Below are positions 37,423 through 46,904 of a stretch of 64,000 nt of DNA, piece after piece. The notes under the pieces are model-generated. The model was not told the origin of the DNA, made no database searches, and saw only the letters and a program-made list of their open reading frames with translations. The first letter of the stretch is position 1. Every line of letters starts with the position of its first letter. The position numbers were made by a program, and so were the translations under genes. The DNA lies in contig NZ_OX216966.1 in NCBI RefSeq assembly GCF_945605565.1, forward strand, positions 2,720,001-2,784,000. Direction: 5' to 3'. Origin of the DNA: Paenibacillus dendritiformis. Its GTDB lineage: Bacteria > Bacillota > Bacilli > Paenibacillales > Paenibacillaceae.

Positions 37423-40400
37423 TTGGCTTTGCATTTCGTAATCGGACGCTCGGGGAGCGGCAAGTCGGCGCATCTGCTGAATGAGATTCGGCAGAGGCTG
37501 GAGACTCAGCCCGAAGGTCCGCCGATGATTCTGCTCGTGCCTGAGCAGGGAACGTTCCAGGCGGAGCATGCGCTCGTCACCTCGGAGCGCCTGTCGGGGA
37601 TGCTGCGGACGCAAGTCCTGAGCTTCCGGCGCTTGGCGTACCGCGTCATGCAGGAGACTGGCGGCACGGCGCTCACGCCGATTGGAGAGGAAGGCAAGAA
37701 GATGCTGCTGTACAAAATTTTGCAGCGGCGCAAGTCCGACCTGCCTCTGTTCGCCGGAGCGGCGGAGCAATTCGGCTTCATCGAAAAACTGAATGATCTG
37801 TTCGACGAGATGAAGCGGTACCGGATCCAGGCTTCCGAGGTGGATGAGCATGCCGCGTTCGTCCAGGAGCATGTGGACGGCCAGCCGCTCCTGTCGGCCA
37901 AGCTGCACGATTTGTCCGCCGTGCTGCACGAGTTCGAGACAGAGCTGGAGCAGCATTATTTGGACGGCGAGGATGTGCTTGTCCGGCTGGCGGAAGGCAT
38001 TCCGCACTCGGACTATGTCCGGCAGGCGGAGATATGGATTGACGGCTTCAACGGCTTCACGCCTCAGGAATATGCCGTGCTGGCATCGCTGCTGCTGCAT
38101 GCCCGCCACGTCACCGTAGCGCTCTGCCTGGATCGGCCTTACGCCTTGGGGGAGGAGCCTCATGAGCTGAACCTATTCCATCCTACGGCGACGACCTTTC
38201 TCAAGCTGAGCAGCATCGCCGGTACGCTCGGCGTCGATATGGGAGAAGTCATACAACTGGGCGGACAGGGCAGGCTGCCAAGATTCGCTTCCTCGCCGAT
38301 GATCGCCCATCTAGAGCGTCATTTCGACCGGCGTTCGGCTTATCGTCCCGCCTCCCCGGCCGGCGAGCGGGCGGAGATTCGCGTCCATGCCGCGGTCAAC
38401 CGCCGCGCGGAAGTGGAAGGGGCAGCGCGCGACATTTTGCGCCGGGCGCAGACGGAGGGCGTTCGCTGGCGGGAGATGGCCGTCATGGTCAGGAACTTGC
38501 CGGATTACGCGGAATTGATCGATACGGTCTTCGGCGATGCGGGCATTCCTTATTTCACGGATCAGAAGCAGGCGGTGCTCCATCATCCGTTCGTCGAGAT
38601 GACGCGCGCCGCGTTGGACATCCTGATCGGTTGCTGGCGCTATGATGCGGTATTCCGCTATGTGAAGACGGACTTCGTCCTGCCGGAAGACGGGAGCGTG
38701 ACGAGGGAATCCTTCGATCGGCTGGAGAACTATGTGCTGGCCTGCGGCATCGAGGGCTCGAAATGGACGAACGGACGCCCGTGGCCGGCCGAACCGCGGC
38801 AGTCGCTGGATCCTGACGATCCGGCCGCCGCCGAGACGGCCGAGGCCGTGCCGCAGCATGCGCCGGAATGGGCGGAGCAGTGCCGCCGCCGGATTGTCGA
38901 GCCGCTCTCTGCGCTGCAGCGCTCGCTCGCGCGAAGCCGGCATGTGCAAGACATGTGCGAGGCGCTGTACACGTTCTGGATCCGTCTTGGGGTGCCGGAC
39001 AAGCTGGAGCGGATGAGTCAGGAGGCGCTGCTGGACGGCGATGTGCAGCGTTCCCGGGAGCATCGCCAGATCTGGGGCGAGATGCTCAATATATTGGACC
39101 AGATGGTGGAGATGCTGGGCGGAGAGAAAATGCCGCTCGAGCTGTTCGCCGGGATGCTGGAGACAGGCTTCGAGAGCGTGAAGCTGGCGCTCGTGCCTCC
39201 CGCGCTTGATCAGGTGCTGATCGCGTCCATGGATCGGACGCGATCAAGCCAGATCAAGCATCTGTACGTGCTTGGGGTCAACGACGGGGTGATGCCTGCG
39301 CGCCCGATAGAGGATGGGCTGTTGACCGAGTATGAGCGGGATCTGCTGCTCACGATCGGGATGGAGCTGGCGCCCGGCATCCGGCGCAAGCTGCTGGACG
39401 AGCGCTTCGTCATCTATCATGCCTTCACTTCTCCGAGCGAGAGCTTGTGGCTCAGCTACGCGCTGGCCGACGAGGAAGGCCGCTCGCTGCTGCCTTCGGA
39501 GACGGTGCGGCAGATCCGTGGCCTGTTCCCGGGCATGCAGGAAGCGCTCCTGTTGGCGGAGCCGAATGAGTTTCTGCCGGAAGCGGAGCAGGCCGATTTC
39601 ATCGCCTATCCGGAAGCGGCGCTTAGACAATTGATTGCCCAGCTGAGGGAATGGCGGCAGGGCCGCCCAATCGCGGATCTGTGGTGGGACGTGTACCGGT
39701 GGTTCGCAGGGCAGCCGGCTTGGCGGGATCGGCTGAAGACGGTGCTCGGATCGCTCGCCTACCGCAATCAGGCGCAGGCGCTGACGGCCGACACGAGCCG
39801 GCAGCTGTACGGGCAGCTGCTGCGGACGAGCGTCTCCCGCATGGAGCGGTTCGTTGCCTGCCCGTTCTCGCATTTCGCCTCGCATGGCTTGAAGCTGAAG
39901 GAACGAAGGCTGTATCGGCTGGAGGCGCCGGATATCGGCCAGCTGTTCCATGCGGCGCTAAGCCGCTTTGCCGGCGAGCTGCAGGCCCAGCACCGCTCCT
40001 GGGCGGAGCTGACGCCCCAGGAATGCGAGGCGGAAGCGGATCGCATCGTCGATCTGCTGGCGCCCCGGCTTCAAGGGGAGATTCTGCTCAGCTCCGAGCG
40101 GTACGGCCATATATCGGGCAAGCTGAAGCGCATCGTCGGCCGGGCCGCGGCCGTGATGGGCGAGCATGCCAAGCGGGGGCAATTCGAGCCGGTGGCGCTG
40201 GAGATGGATTTCGGCCCCGACAAGCCGCTGCCGCCGCTTCGCTTCACGCTGGACAACGGCTGCACGATGGAGATCATCGGCCGCATCGACCGCGTCGACA
40301 AGGCGGAGAGCGAGCGGGGCGTCCTGCTGCGGGTGATCGATTACAAGTCGAGCCAGACGGATCTGGCTCTTCATGAAGTGTACTATGGGCTGTCGCTGCA

Positions 40401-40956
40401 GATGCTCACCTATTTAGACGTGCTCCTTACGTATGCGGAGGAGTGGCTCGGCACGGAGGCGCTAGCCGCCGGAACGCTTTATTTCCATGTGCATAATCCG
40501 CTCCTTCAGGCGGCCAACGGCTTGAATGAGGAGCAGGCTTACGAGCAGCTGCTCAAGCGATTCAAAATGAAGGGACTCGTCCTGGCCGACCGCGAGACCG
40601 TCCGCCTGATGGACGGATCGGTCGAGCAAGGGCATTCCCAGGTGCTTCCGCTCGCGGTGAAGGCGGACGGATCCTTCTACAGCAATTCCTCCGTCGCTAC
40701 GGAGGAGCAGTGGGACCTGCTTCGGGGGACCGTCCGCTCGGTCATCCGGGATATCGGCACGCGCATCACGAACGGCGATGTGGTGATCGATCCGTACCGG
40801 AGCGGCACGGCGACGGCATGCGATTTCTGTTCCTATAAGCCGGTCTGCCAATTCGACGAATTGGTCGACGGCAATCAATATCATCTATTGCCGCGGCTGG
40901 GCAAAGACGAAGTATGGGCGAAGCTGAAGGGAGGCGAAGCGAACGATGGACAATAA
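37423..40956 (+). CDS. addB: ATP-dependent helicase/deoxyribonuclease subunit B, AddB
   Basis: Subunit of the AddAB helicase-nuclease that resects double-strand breaks to a Chi site for RecA. 1,177 residues from the TTG at 37423, which gives LALHFVIGRSGSGKS with Walker A at the N-terminus and GCGGGGGA upstream; the longer frame adds 37 unsupported residues. The nuclease domain has GRIDRVDK and VIDYKSSQ. The four cluster cysteines are present at 813 (FVACPF) and 1133, 1136 and 1142 (CDFCSYKPVC), predicting the iron-sulphur staple. It overlaps addA by 11 bp. Confidence 0.96.
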   Translation: MALHFVIGRSGSGKSAHLLNEIRQRLETQPEGPPMILLVPEQGTFQAEHALVTSERLSGMLRTQVLSFRRLAYRVMQETGGTALTPIGEEGKKMLLYKILQRRKSDLPLFAGAAEQFGFIEKLNDLFDEMKRYRIQASEVDEHAAFVQEHVDGQPLLSAKLHDLSAVLHEFETELEQHYLDGEDVLVRLAEGIPHSDYVRQAEIWIDGFNGFTPQEYAVLASLLLHARHVTVALCLDRPYALGEEPHELNLFHPTATTFLKLSSIAGTLGVDMGEVIQLGGQGRLPRFASSPMIAHLERHFDRRSAYRPASPAGERAEIRVHAAVNRRAEVEGAARDILRRAQTEGVRWREMAVMVRNLPDYAELIDTVFGDAGIPYFTDQKQAVLHHPFVEMTRAALDILIGCWRYDAVFRYVKTDFVLPEDGSVTRESFDRLENYVLACGIEGSKWTNGRPWPAEPRQSLDPDDPAAAETAEAVPQHAPEWAEQCRRRIVEPLSALQRSLARSRHVQDMCEALYTFWIRLGVPDKLERMSQEALLDGDVQRSREHRQIWGEMLNILDQMVEMLGGEKMPLELFAGMLETGFESVKLALVPPALDQVLIASMDRTRSSQIKHLYVLGVNDGVMPARPIEDGLLTEYERDLLLTIGMELAPGIRRKLLDERFVIYHAFTSPSESLWLSYALADEEGRSLLPSETVRQIRGLFPGMQEALLLAEPNEFLPEAEQADFIAYPEAALRQLIAQLREWRQGRPIADLWWDVYRWFAGQPAWRDRLKTVLGSLAYRNQAQALTADTSRQLYGQLLRTSVSRMERFVACPFSHFASHGLKLKERRLYRLEAPDIGQLFHAALSRFAGELQAQHRSWAELTPQECEAEADRIVDLLAPRLQGEILLSSERYGHISGKLKRIVGRAAAVMGEHAKRGQFEPVALEMDFGPDKPLPPLRFTLDNGCTMEIIGRIDRVDKAESERGVLLRVIDYKSSQTDLALHEVYYGLSLQMLTYLDVLLTYAEEWLGTEALAAGTLYFHVHNPLLQAANGLNEEQAYEQLLKRFKMKGLVLADRETVRLMDGSVEQGHSQVLPLAVKADGSFYSNSSVATEEQWDLLRGTVRSVIRDIGTRITNGDVVIDPYRSGTATACDFCSYKPVCQFDELVDGNQYHLLPRLGKDEVWAKLKGGEANDGQ

Positions 40957-43900
40957 CCGTGATGAACGGAATAGCCGTGAATACGAGAGCGGCAGCGAGG
41001 CTGGCGGGGCTTCCCGCTTGCCTGTTGCTGGGGAGGACGGCGAAGGACGCGTCCTGACAGCCGCAGCGGCGTCTGTGGGCGAAGCAGAAGCGCCTGCGAA
41101 GCTGCCGCCGAGGCCGCCCGAGAGCACGTGGACCGAGGAGCAGTGGCAAGCCATCGTCGACGGCGGCGAGAACATTTTGGTCGCGGCGGCAGCCGGTTCC
41201 GGGAAGACGGCCGTCTTGGTCGAGCGCATTATCAGCCGCATCAGCGATGAAGCGGCGATGCTGCATGTCGATCAACTGCTCGTCGCCACCTTCACCAAGG
41301 CGGCCGCCGCCGAGATGCGGGAGCGCATCCGGCTGGCGCTGGAGCGCAAGCTTGAGGCGAACCCGGATTCGGAGCATTTGCGCCGCCAGCTCGCCCTGCT
41401 GAACCGCGCCTCGATCACGACGCTGCACTCCTTCTGTCTGGAGGTGATTCAGCGGCATTTCCAGGCGGTCCAGTTGGATCCGGCCTTCCGGGTCGCGAAC
41501 GAGACCGAGATCGAGCTGCTGCGCCAGGACGTGCTGGAGGAGCTTTTTGAAGAGCGCTATGCCAGTAAAGAGCCCGCCTTTGCGCGGATGGTCGATTGGT
41601 TCAGCGGAGAGCGCAATGACGAAGCCGCATTCCGGCTCGTCCACCGGCTCTATGATTTCTCCCGCAGCCATCCGTGGCCGGAGGAATGGCTGGACAGCAT
41701 GACGGCTTCGTTCGGTCCCGCGGACATCGCCGAGCTGGGCCGCTCCCCGTGGGCGGACAGCATTATGGCGGCGGCGCGGCTGACGCTGAACGGCATCGTC
41801 GAGCTGCTGCGCCAGGCGATCGCCCTGACGACGGCTCCGGGCGGTCCGGAGCCGTACCGCGCCGCACTGGAGCAGGAGCTGGCCGGAGCGGCTGCCTTGG
41901 CGGACGCCGCCTCCTCCGTCCCGTGGGAACGGATGCATGAATCGTTCGGGCTGCTGAGCTTCGGACGGCTGGCGGCCTGCCGCGGGGATCAATATGACAA
42001 AGAACTGCAGGAGCAAGTGAAGCGACTGCGCGATCAGGCGAAGAAGCGCCTGCAGCAGGTGAGCGACGAGCTGTTCCGCCGGACGCCGGAGCAGTTCCTG
42101 CAGGAGCTGCATGCGATCCGGCCGGTGCTTGAAACGCTGGCTTCTGTGGTGCGCGAATTCGGCGCCCGGTTCGAGGCGGCCAAGCGGGCGAAGGGATGGC
42201 TTGATTTCGCCGATTTGGAGCATTACTGCCTGCGCATTTTGCGCGATCCTTCCTCTACGCCGGAACGGCCGGTGCCGTCGGCAGCCGCGCTGCAGTACCA
42301 GGAGCAATTCGCCGAGATATTGCTGGACGAGTATCAGGATACGAATATGGTCCAGGAAGCGATCGTGGACTTGATTACCCGGCCCGGACAGGGGAACCGG
42401 TTCATGGTAGGCGATGTAAAGCAGAGCATCTACCGGTTCCGCCTGGCGGAGCCGGGCTTGTTCCAGAGCAAGTATACTTCTTACGGGAAGCAAGGCCGCG
42501 GAGATGGCATCCGCATCGATCTGGCCCGCAACTTCCGCAGCCGTCAGGGCATCGTCGATACGGTCAATATGGTGTTCCGCCAGATTATGAACGCCGACGT
42601 GGCGGAACTCACCTATGATTCCGCGGCCGAACTCGTATGCGGGGCGTCCTACCCGTCTGCCGAAGAGATTGCGGCGGAGAGCCGCCGCAGCCGGGATGAG
42701 TTCGGCATGCCGTATTTCGCGACCGAGCTGCTGCTTATTGACAAGGGCGTGCCGGCCCCGGCGGACGAAGCGGCAGAGGATGAGGACGGCGAGACGGAAC
42801 GGGCTGCGGCGGATGCCGCCGAGCTGGAGACCGCGCGCCTGGAAGCGAGGGCAATCGCTTCGCGCATCCGCCGCATGACGGGAGACGAAGGGGAGCCCCC
42901 TTATCTCGTGTACGACAAGGATCAGAAGCGGATGCGCCCGGTCACGTACCGGGATATGGTCATTCTGCTGCGGGCGACCCAAGCCTGGGCGCCGCTGATG
43001 CTGGAGGAGCTGAGACGGGAAGGAATACCGGCTTATGCCGAGTTCAGCACCGGATATTTTACGGCGACGGAAGTGGAGATCGTCTTGTCCCTGCTTCGCG
43101 TCATCGATAATCCGCAGCAGGATATTCCGCTCGCCGCGGTGCTGCGTTCGCCTATCGTCGGCTTGCAGGAGGAAGAGATGGCCCAGATTCGGCTGTACGG
43201 AAAGGGCAAGCCTTTCTATTACGCGGTCATGGAAGCGGCTCGGGCGGAAGCGGAGGACGGCTCTCCGGCAGCGATGCAGCTGGAACTGGAGCTCCCTCTG
43301 TCAGCGGATGAGGGAGCGGATATGCCCCCTCGGCAAGGACGCGGCAGCTGGCAAGCGAAGCTGATCCGCTTCCTCGACCGGCTGGAGCAGTGGCGGATTG
43401 CCGCGCGGCAAGGGCGGCTGTCCGAATTGATCTGGCGAGTGTACCGGGAGACCGGGTACTACGAGTGGGTCGGGGGGCTGGCCGGCGGCCTGCAGCGCCA
43501 GGCGAATCTTCGCGCCTTATATGATCGGGCCCGGCAGTATGAATCGTCCTCGATCCGGGGACTGTTCCGCTTCCTGCGGTTCATCGACCGGATGCGGGAT
43601 ACCGGCGGGGATCTCGGTACGGCCCGCGCGCTCGGCGAGCGGGAAGACGTCGTCCGCATTATGACGATTCACAAGAGCAAGGGGCTCGAATTCCCGGTCG
43701 TTATCGTCGCGGGGCTGTCGAAGCGGTTCAATCAGCAGGATCTGAACGCGTCCTTCCTGATGCACAAGCATCTCGGGTTCGGTCCGAAGTATGTCGATGA
43801 GGAGAAGCGGGTCGCTTATCCGACGCTGCCGAATCTGGCGATTCGCCGGCAGATGAGGCTGGAGCTGCTGGCCGAGGAGCAGCGCGTGCTCTACGTGGCC

Positions 43901-45277
43901 TTGACCCGGCCGAAGGAGAAGCTGATTCTCATCGGCACGGTGCAGGACGCGGAGAAGTCGATTCGCAAATGGGGCGAGGCGCTTGATGTCGAGCGGCTGT
44001 TGCTGCCGGATTATTTGGTGGCGGAGGCCCGATCATATCTCGACTGGATCGGGCCTGCGATCATCCGGCACCCGGCCGCGGCCGAATGGCGCCGCTATGC
44101 CGGCCTGCCGAACCGGAACGGGGAATGTCTGCTGGAGGATTCGTCCCGGTGGCAGCTGGCGATGGTGCCGGCATCCGTCATTGCGGCGGACGAACGTCTG
44201 GCGGAGATGCCGGAAGATGAAGAGCGGGCGCGCCGCATGAAGGCGCTGCGCAAGCTGGAGACGGATGACTCGTTCCCCCGTTCCGCTTGGGCGGACCTGA
44301 TCGGGGAACGGCTATCCTGGCGCGATCCGCACCGCATCGTGACGCTGCTGCCGTCGAAGACATCGGTCACGGAGATGAAGCGGCTGGCCGCTACTGATGA
44401 TTGGCCGCCGGAGGACTGGGTTGGCGCTCCTGCCGGGGCTGAAGGAGAAGCGGAGGAAACAGCGGAGAAGCCAGGGGGCCTAGAGGCCGCGGAGACAGCA
44501 ACGGGCGGCAATGAACCGGCCGCAGCGGCGGGAGCGGCTGCAGGCGGCGATCAGGCGGCGTCCGGACCGTATGCCGATCCGTCCCGCACCTTGTATCTGC
44601 GGCGGCCGAAGTTCATGGAACGGCGCGGCATCACTCCTGTCGAACGGGGGACAGCCTACCATCTGCTGATGCAGCATCTTCCGCTGGATCGCCGGCTGAC
44701 AGCGGCCGAGGTCAATCATACCCTCGACGCTCTGGTGGCCCGGCTTATTATGACCCGGCTGCAGGCGGATGCGCTGGATGCGGAGAGCGTTGCCGCTTTC
44801 TTCGACAGCGAGGTCGGCCGGCAGCTGGCCGAAGCATCGTGGGTAAAGCGGGAGCTGCCCTTCAGCTACGGCCTGTCGGCAACGGAAGCGTACACGATCG
44901 AGGGCCTTCGCCGGCGCGAATCGGTAACGGCCGCCGCCGAAGCGCTGGGAAGCGGGACTGCTTCCGCATCGGGGAATGAGCCGCGCTTCGTCGCGACCCC
45001 GGCCTTCGCCGCGATGGATTCATCCGGGCAGCTCGATCAAGAGATGGTGCTCGTGCAAGGGATTATCGATTGCCTGTTCGAATGGAACGGGGAGCTGGTT
45101 CTGCTCGATTACAAGACCGACAAAGTGCTGGCCCATCGGGGCGGTCTCCGCGGGCTGACGGAGCATTACCGGTTCCAGCTGGAGCTGTACGCGCGGGCGA
45201 TTGAAGACATATGGAAGCGGCCGGTCAAGCGGAAGGTGCTGTACTTCTTCGACGCGAAGCAGGCTTGCGAGCTGTAA
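40946..45277 (+). CDS. addA: ATP-dependent helicase/nuclease subunit A, AddA
   Basis: UvrD-family helicase with a RecB-type nuclease domain, partner of AddB. 1,443 residues, longer than the roughly 1,230 of Bacillus. An acidic N-terminal extension of about 60 residues precedes the Q-motif region (TWTEEQWQAI). Walker A is AAAGSGKTAVL (Gly84-Thr88). Motifs include TFTKAAAAEMRERI, LLDEYQDTN, MTIHKSKGLEFPVVI and VLYVALTRPKEKL. The C-terminal nuclease has IIDCLFEWNGELVLLDYKTDK. A Glu/Ala/Gly-rich insertion of about 45 residues lies before the nuclease domain. Ribosome-binding site GGGAGG lies inside addB. Confidence 0.96.
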   Translation: MDNNRDERNSREYESGSEAGGASRLPVAGEDGEGRVLTAAAASVGEAEAPAKLPPRPPESTWTEEQWQAIVDGGENILVAAAAGSGKTAVLVERIISRISDEAAMLHVDQLLVATFTKAAAAEMRERIRLALERKLEANPDSEHLRRQLALLNRASITTLHSFCLEVIQRHFQAVQLDPAFRVANETEIELLRQDVLEELFEERYASKEPAFARMVDWFSGERNDEAAFRLVHRLYDFSRSHPWPEEWLDSMTASFGPADIAELGRSPWADSIMAAARLTLNGIVELLRQAIALTTAPGGPEPYRAALEQELAGAAALADAASSVPWERMHESFGLLSFGRLAACRGDQYDKELQEQVKRLRDQAKKRLQQVSDELFRRTPEQFLQELHAIRPVLETLASVVREFGARFEAAKRAKGWLDFADLEHYCLRILRDPSSTPERPVPSAAALQYQEQFAEILLDEYQDTNMVQEAIVDLITRPGQGNRFMVGDVKQSIYRFRLAEPGLFQSKYTSYGKQGRGDGIRIDLARNFRSRQGIVDTVNMVFRQIMNADVAELTYDSAAELVCGASYPSAEEIAAESRRSRDEFGMPYFATELLLIDKGVPAPADEAAEDEDGETERAAADAAELETARLEARAIASRIRRMTGDEGEPPYLVYDKDQKRMRPVTYRDMVILLRATQAWAPLMLEELRREGIPAYAEFSTGYFTATEVEIVLSLLRVIDNPQQDIPLAAVLRSPIVGLQEEEMAQIRLYGKGKPFYYAVMEAARAEAEDGSPAAMQLELELPLSADEGADMPPRQGRGSWQAKLIRFLDRLEQWRIAARQGRLSELIWRVYRETGYYEWVGGLAGGLQRQANLRALYDRARQYESSSIRGLFRFLRFIDRMRDTGGDLGTARALGEREDVVRIMTIHKSKGLEFPVVIVAGLSKRFNQQDLNASFLMHKHLGFGPKYVDEEKRVAYPTLPNLAIRRQMRLELLAEEQRVLYVALTRPKEKLILIGTVQDAEKSIRKWGEALDVERLLLPDYLVAEARSYLDWIGPAIIRHPAAAEWRRYAGLPNRNGECLLEDSSRWQLAMVPASVIAADERLAEMPEDEERARRMKALRKLETDDSFPRSAWADLIGERLSWRDPHRIVTLLPSKTSVTEMKRLAATDDWPPEDWVGAPAGAEGEAEETAEKPGGLEAAETATGGNEPAAAAGAAAGGDQAASGPYADPSRTLYLRRPKFMERRGITPVERGTAYHLLMQHLPLDRRLTAAEVNHTLDALVARLIMTRLQADALDAESVAAFFDSEVGRQLAEASWVKRELPFSYGLSATEAYTIEGLRRRESVTAAAEALGSGTASASGNEPRFVATPAFAAMDSSGQLDQEMVLVQGIIDCLFEWNGELVLLDYKTDKVLAHRGGLRGLTEHYRFQLELYARAIEDIWKRPVKRKVLYFFDAKQACEL

Positions 45278-45707
45278 GCGAACGGCGGGCGGCTGCGGCT
45301 GCCTGCGCGGGGGCCGGCGATCTGCATTGCTCCGGCGCAAGTCCTTGCGAGGTTGCGGGGATAGTCTTCGCGTTCCGGGCGTCGTCCGGGTCGGTCTACC
45401 GATCTACACGTGTTCGGGTTTTAGTTCGGGCGCGGGTCCGGCAGCCGTCTATACGTGCCCGGGCATTCGTTTGCATGTGGCGCCAGTGTGCTCGGGTCCG
45501 CGTCGTTAATTCGGATGTGGATCTGGCGACGGTCTGTGCATGTGCGGGCGTTAGTTCGCATGCGCTCTGCTGCCCGTCTGCTTATGTCCCGGCCGAGTCT
45601 GTGTGCGGGCCTGGCGTAAAGCCTGGGGGTGGCGATAGAGCCGCTGAAGATGGGCGGTTCTTCATGGTTGGTTTGAATTTAGTTTTGGCGAGGATGGTGA
45701 TAGATTC
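45278..45707. repeat. Gene-free stretch with about 44-bp minisatellite (45403-45617)
   Basis: About five degenerate units of 40-45 bp, each beginning TCTRYRCRTG and carrying CGGGCGTTAGTTCG-like and GGTCCGGC-like blocks. The 430-bp gap separates addA from sbcD. A frame stays open across it by virtue of GC content, but its product is Arg/Val/Cys-rich low-complexity sequence without a ribosome-binding site. The last 60 bp before sbcD are unique sequence. Confidence 0.65.
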
Positions 45708-46904
45708 ATGCGTATATTACATACCGCCGATTGGCATTTCGGACGGACGCTGGAAGGGCGGAGCCGTCTGGAGGAACAGGCGGCGTTCGTAGACGAGCTG
45801 GTGGCGCTGACGGAGGAGGAGCGGGTCGATCTCGTTCTGATCGCGGGGGATGTCTATGACTCCGTCAATCCTCCGGCTGCCGCGGAGCAGCTGTTCTATG
45901 AGGCGGTGGCCCGCTTGTCGGACGGGGGCCGCCGACCGATCGTCATTATTTCCGGGAATCATGATCATCCGGAACGGTTATCAGCCTCGGCTCCGCTCGT
46001 CGGGGAGCGGGGCGTTGTCCTTATCGGCCAGCCGACGCTGGAGGCGGTCGTCGTGCCGTGCGCGCGGACGGGGGAAGAGGCGGTCATCGCGGCTCTGCCG
46101 TACCCGTCGGAAGCGCGGCTGGGCGAGCTGCTGTCGGATGAGGCCGAGGAGCAGGCGGTACGCCGGGCCTATAGCGCCCGCGTGTCGCAATTGCTGGCGC
46201 GTCAGGCGCAGCGGTTCCGGCCGACGGCGGTCAATCTCGCCATGAGCCATCTGTATGTGCTGGGCGGGGCGGAGTCCGACTCGGAGCGCCCGATTCAGGT
46301 CGGGGGCGCCTATACGGTCGATCCGTCCGCCTTCGCCTGCCAGGGCGCGCCGGCCGCGCCCCAATATACGGCGCTGGGGCATTTGCACCGGCCCCAGTAT
46401 GTCAAGGGCCCGGGCGTCATCCGCTACAGCGGCTCTCCGCTCGCCTACAGCTTCTCGGAGGCCGGGCAGGCGAAATCGGTGACGCTGCTCGATCTGGCGC
46501 CCGGGGCAGAGGCGATGGTCGAGGAGCGCTATCTGTCATCCGGCCGTCCGCTTGCGGAGTGGAATGCCCGCGGAGGCTATGAGGAAGTGATGCGCTGGAT
46601 CGAGGAAGGGCGGGACAGCCGCGCCTGGCTGGATGTGAGCTTGACGCTGACGGAGGCGCTGACGATGGACCAGATTCAGAAGCTGCGCCGCGCCCATGAC
46701 GGCATCGTTCATATCCGGCCGGTATATGCGGAAGCGGAACGGGAGACGGAGGACGAGGTCCGGCTGAGCGAGCTGCCAGTGCAGGAGATGTTCCGCCGCT
46801 TCTATGAGCGGCAGACCGGCGGCGCTCAGCCGGATGACGCGCTTGTCGCCTGCTTCCTCGAATTGATTGAGCCGGAAACCGCAGAGAAGGAGGAGAGCGC
46901 ATGA
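45708..46904 (+). CDS. sbcD: Exonuclease subunit SbcD
   Basis: Mre11-type phosphoesterase subunit of SbcCD, which opens hairpins and trims protein-blocked DNA ends. 398 residues. Metal motifs: HTADWHFG (Asp8, His10), LIAGDVYD, ISGNHDHPER and ALGHLHRPQ. The capping domain is C-terminal. The start codon lies 4 bp after a weak GATGGTGAT site. The stop overlaps sbcC by 4 bp (ATGA). Confidence 0.95.
   Translation: MRILHTADWHFGRTLEGRSRLEEQAAFVDELVALTEEERVDLVLIAGDVYDSVNPPAAAEQLFYEAVARLSDGGRRPIVIISGNHDHPERLSASAPLVGERGVVLIGQPTLEAVVVPCARTGEEAVIAALPYPSEARLGELLSDEAEEQAVRRAYSARVSQLLARQAQRFRPTAVNLAMSHLYVLGGAESDSERPIQVGGAYTVDPSAFACQGAPAAPQYTALGHLHRPQYVKGPGVIRYSGSPLAYSFSEAGQAKSVTLLDLAPGAEAMVEERYLSSGRPLAEWNARGGYEEVMRWIEEGRDSRAWLDVSLTLTEALTMDQIQKLRRAHDGIVHIRPVYAEAERETEDEVRLSELPVQEMFRRFYERQTGGAQPDDALVACFLELIEPETAEKEESA

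Noticed and set aside
45211..45792. Open frame across the addA-sbcD gap
   Set aside because: Cys/Arg/Val-rich low-complexity product from a GC-rich minisatellite; overlaps the 3' end of addA and the start of sbcD; no Shine-Dalgarno sequence.
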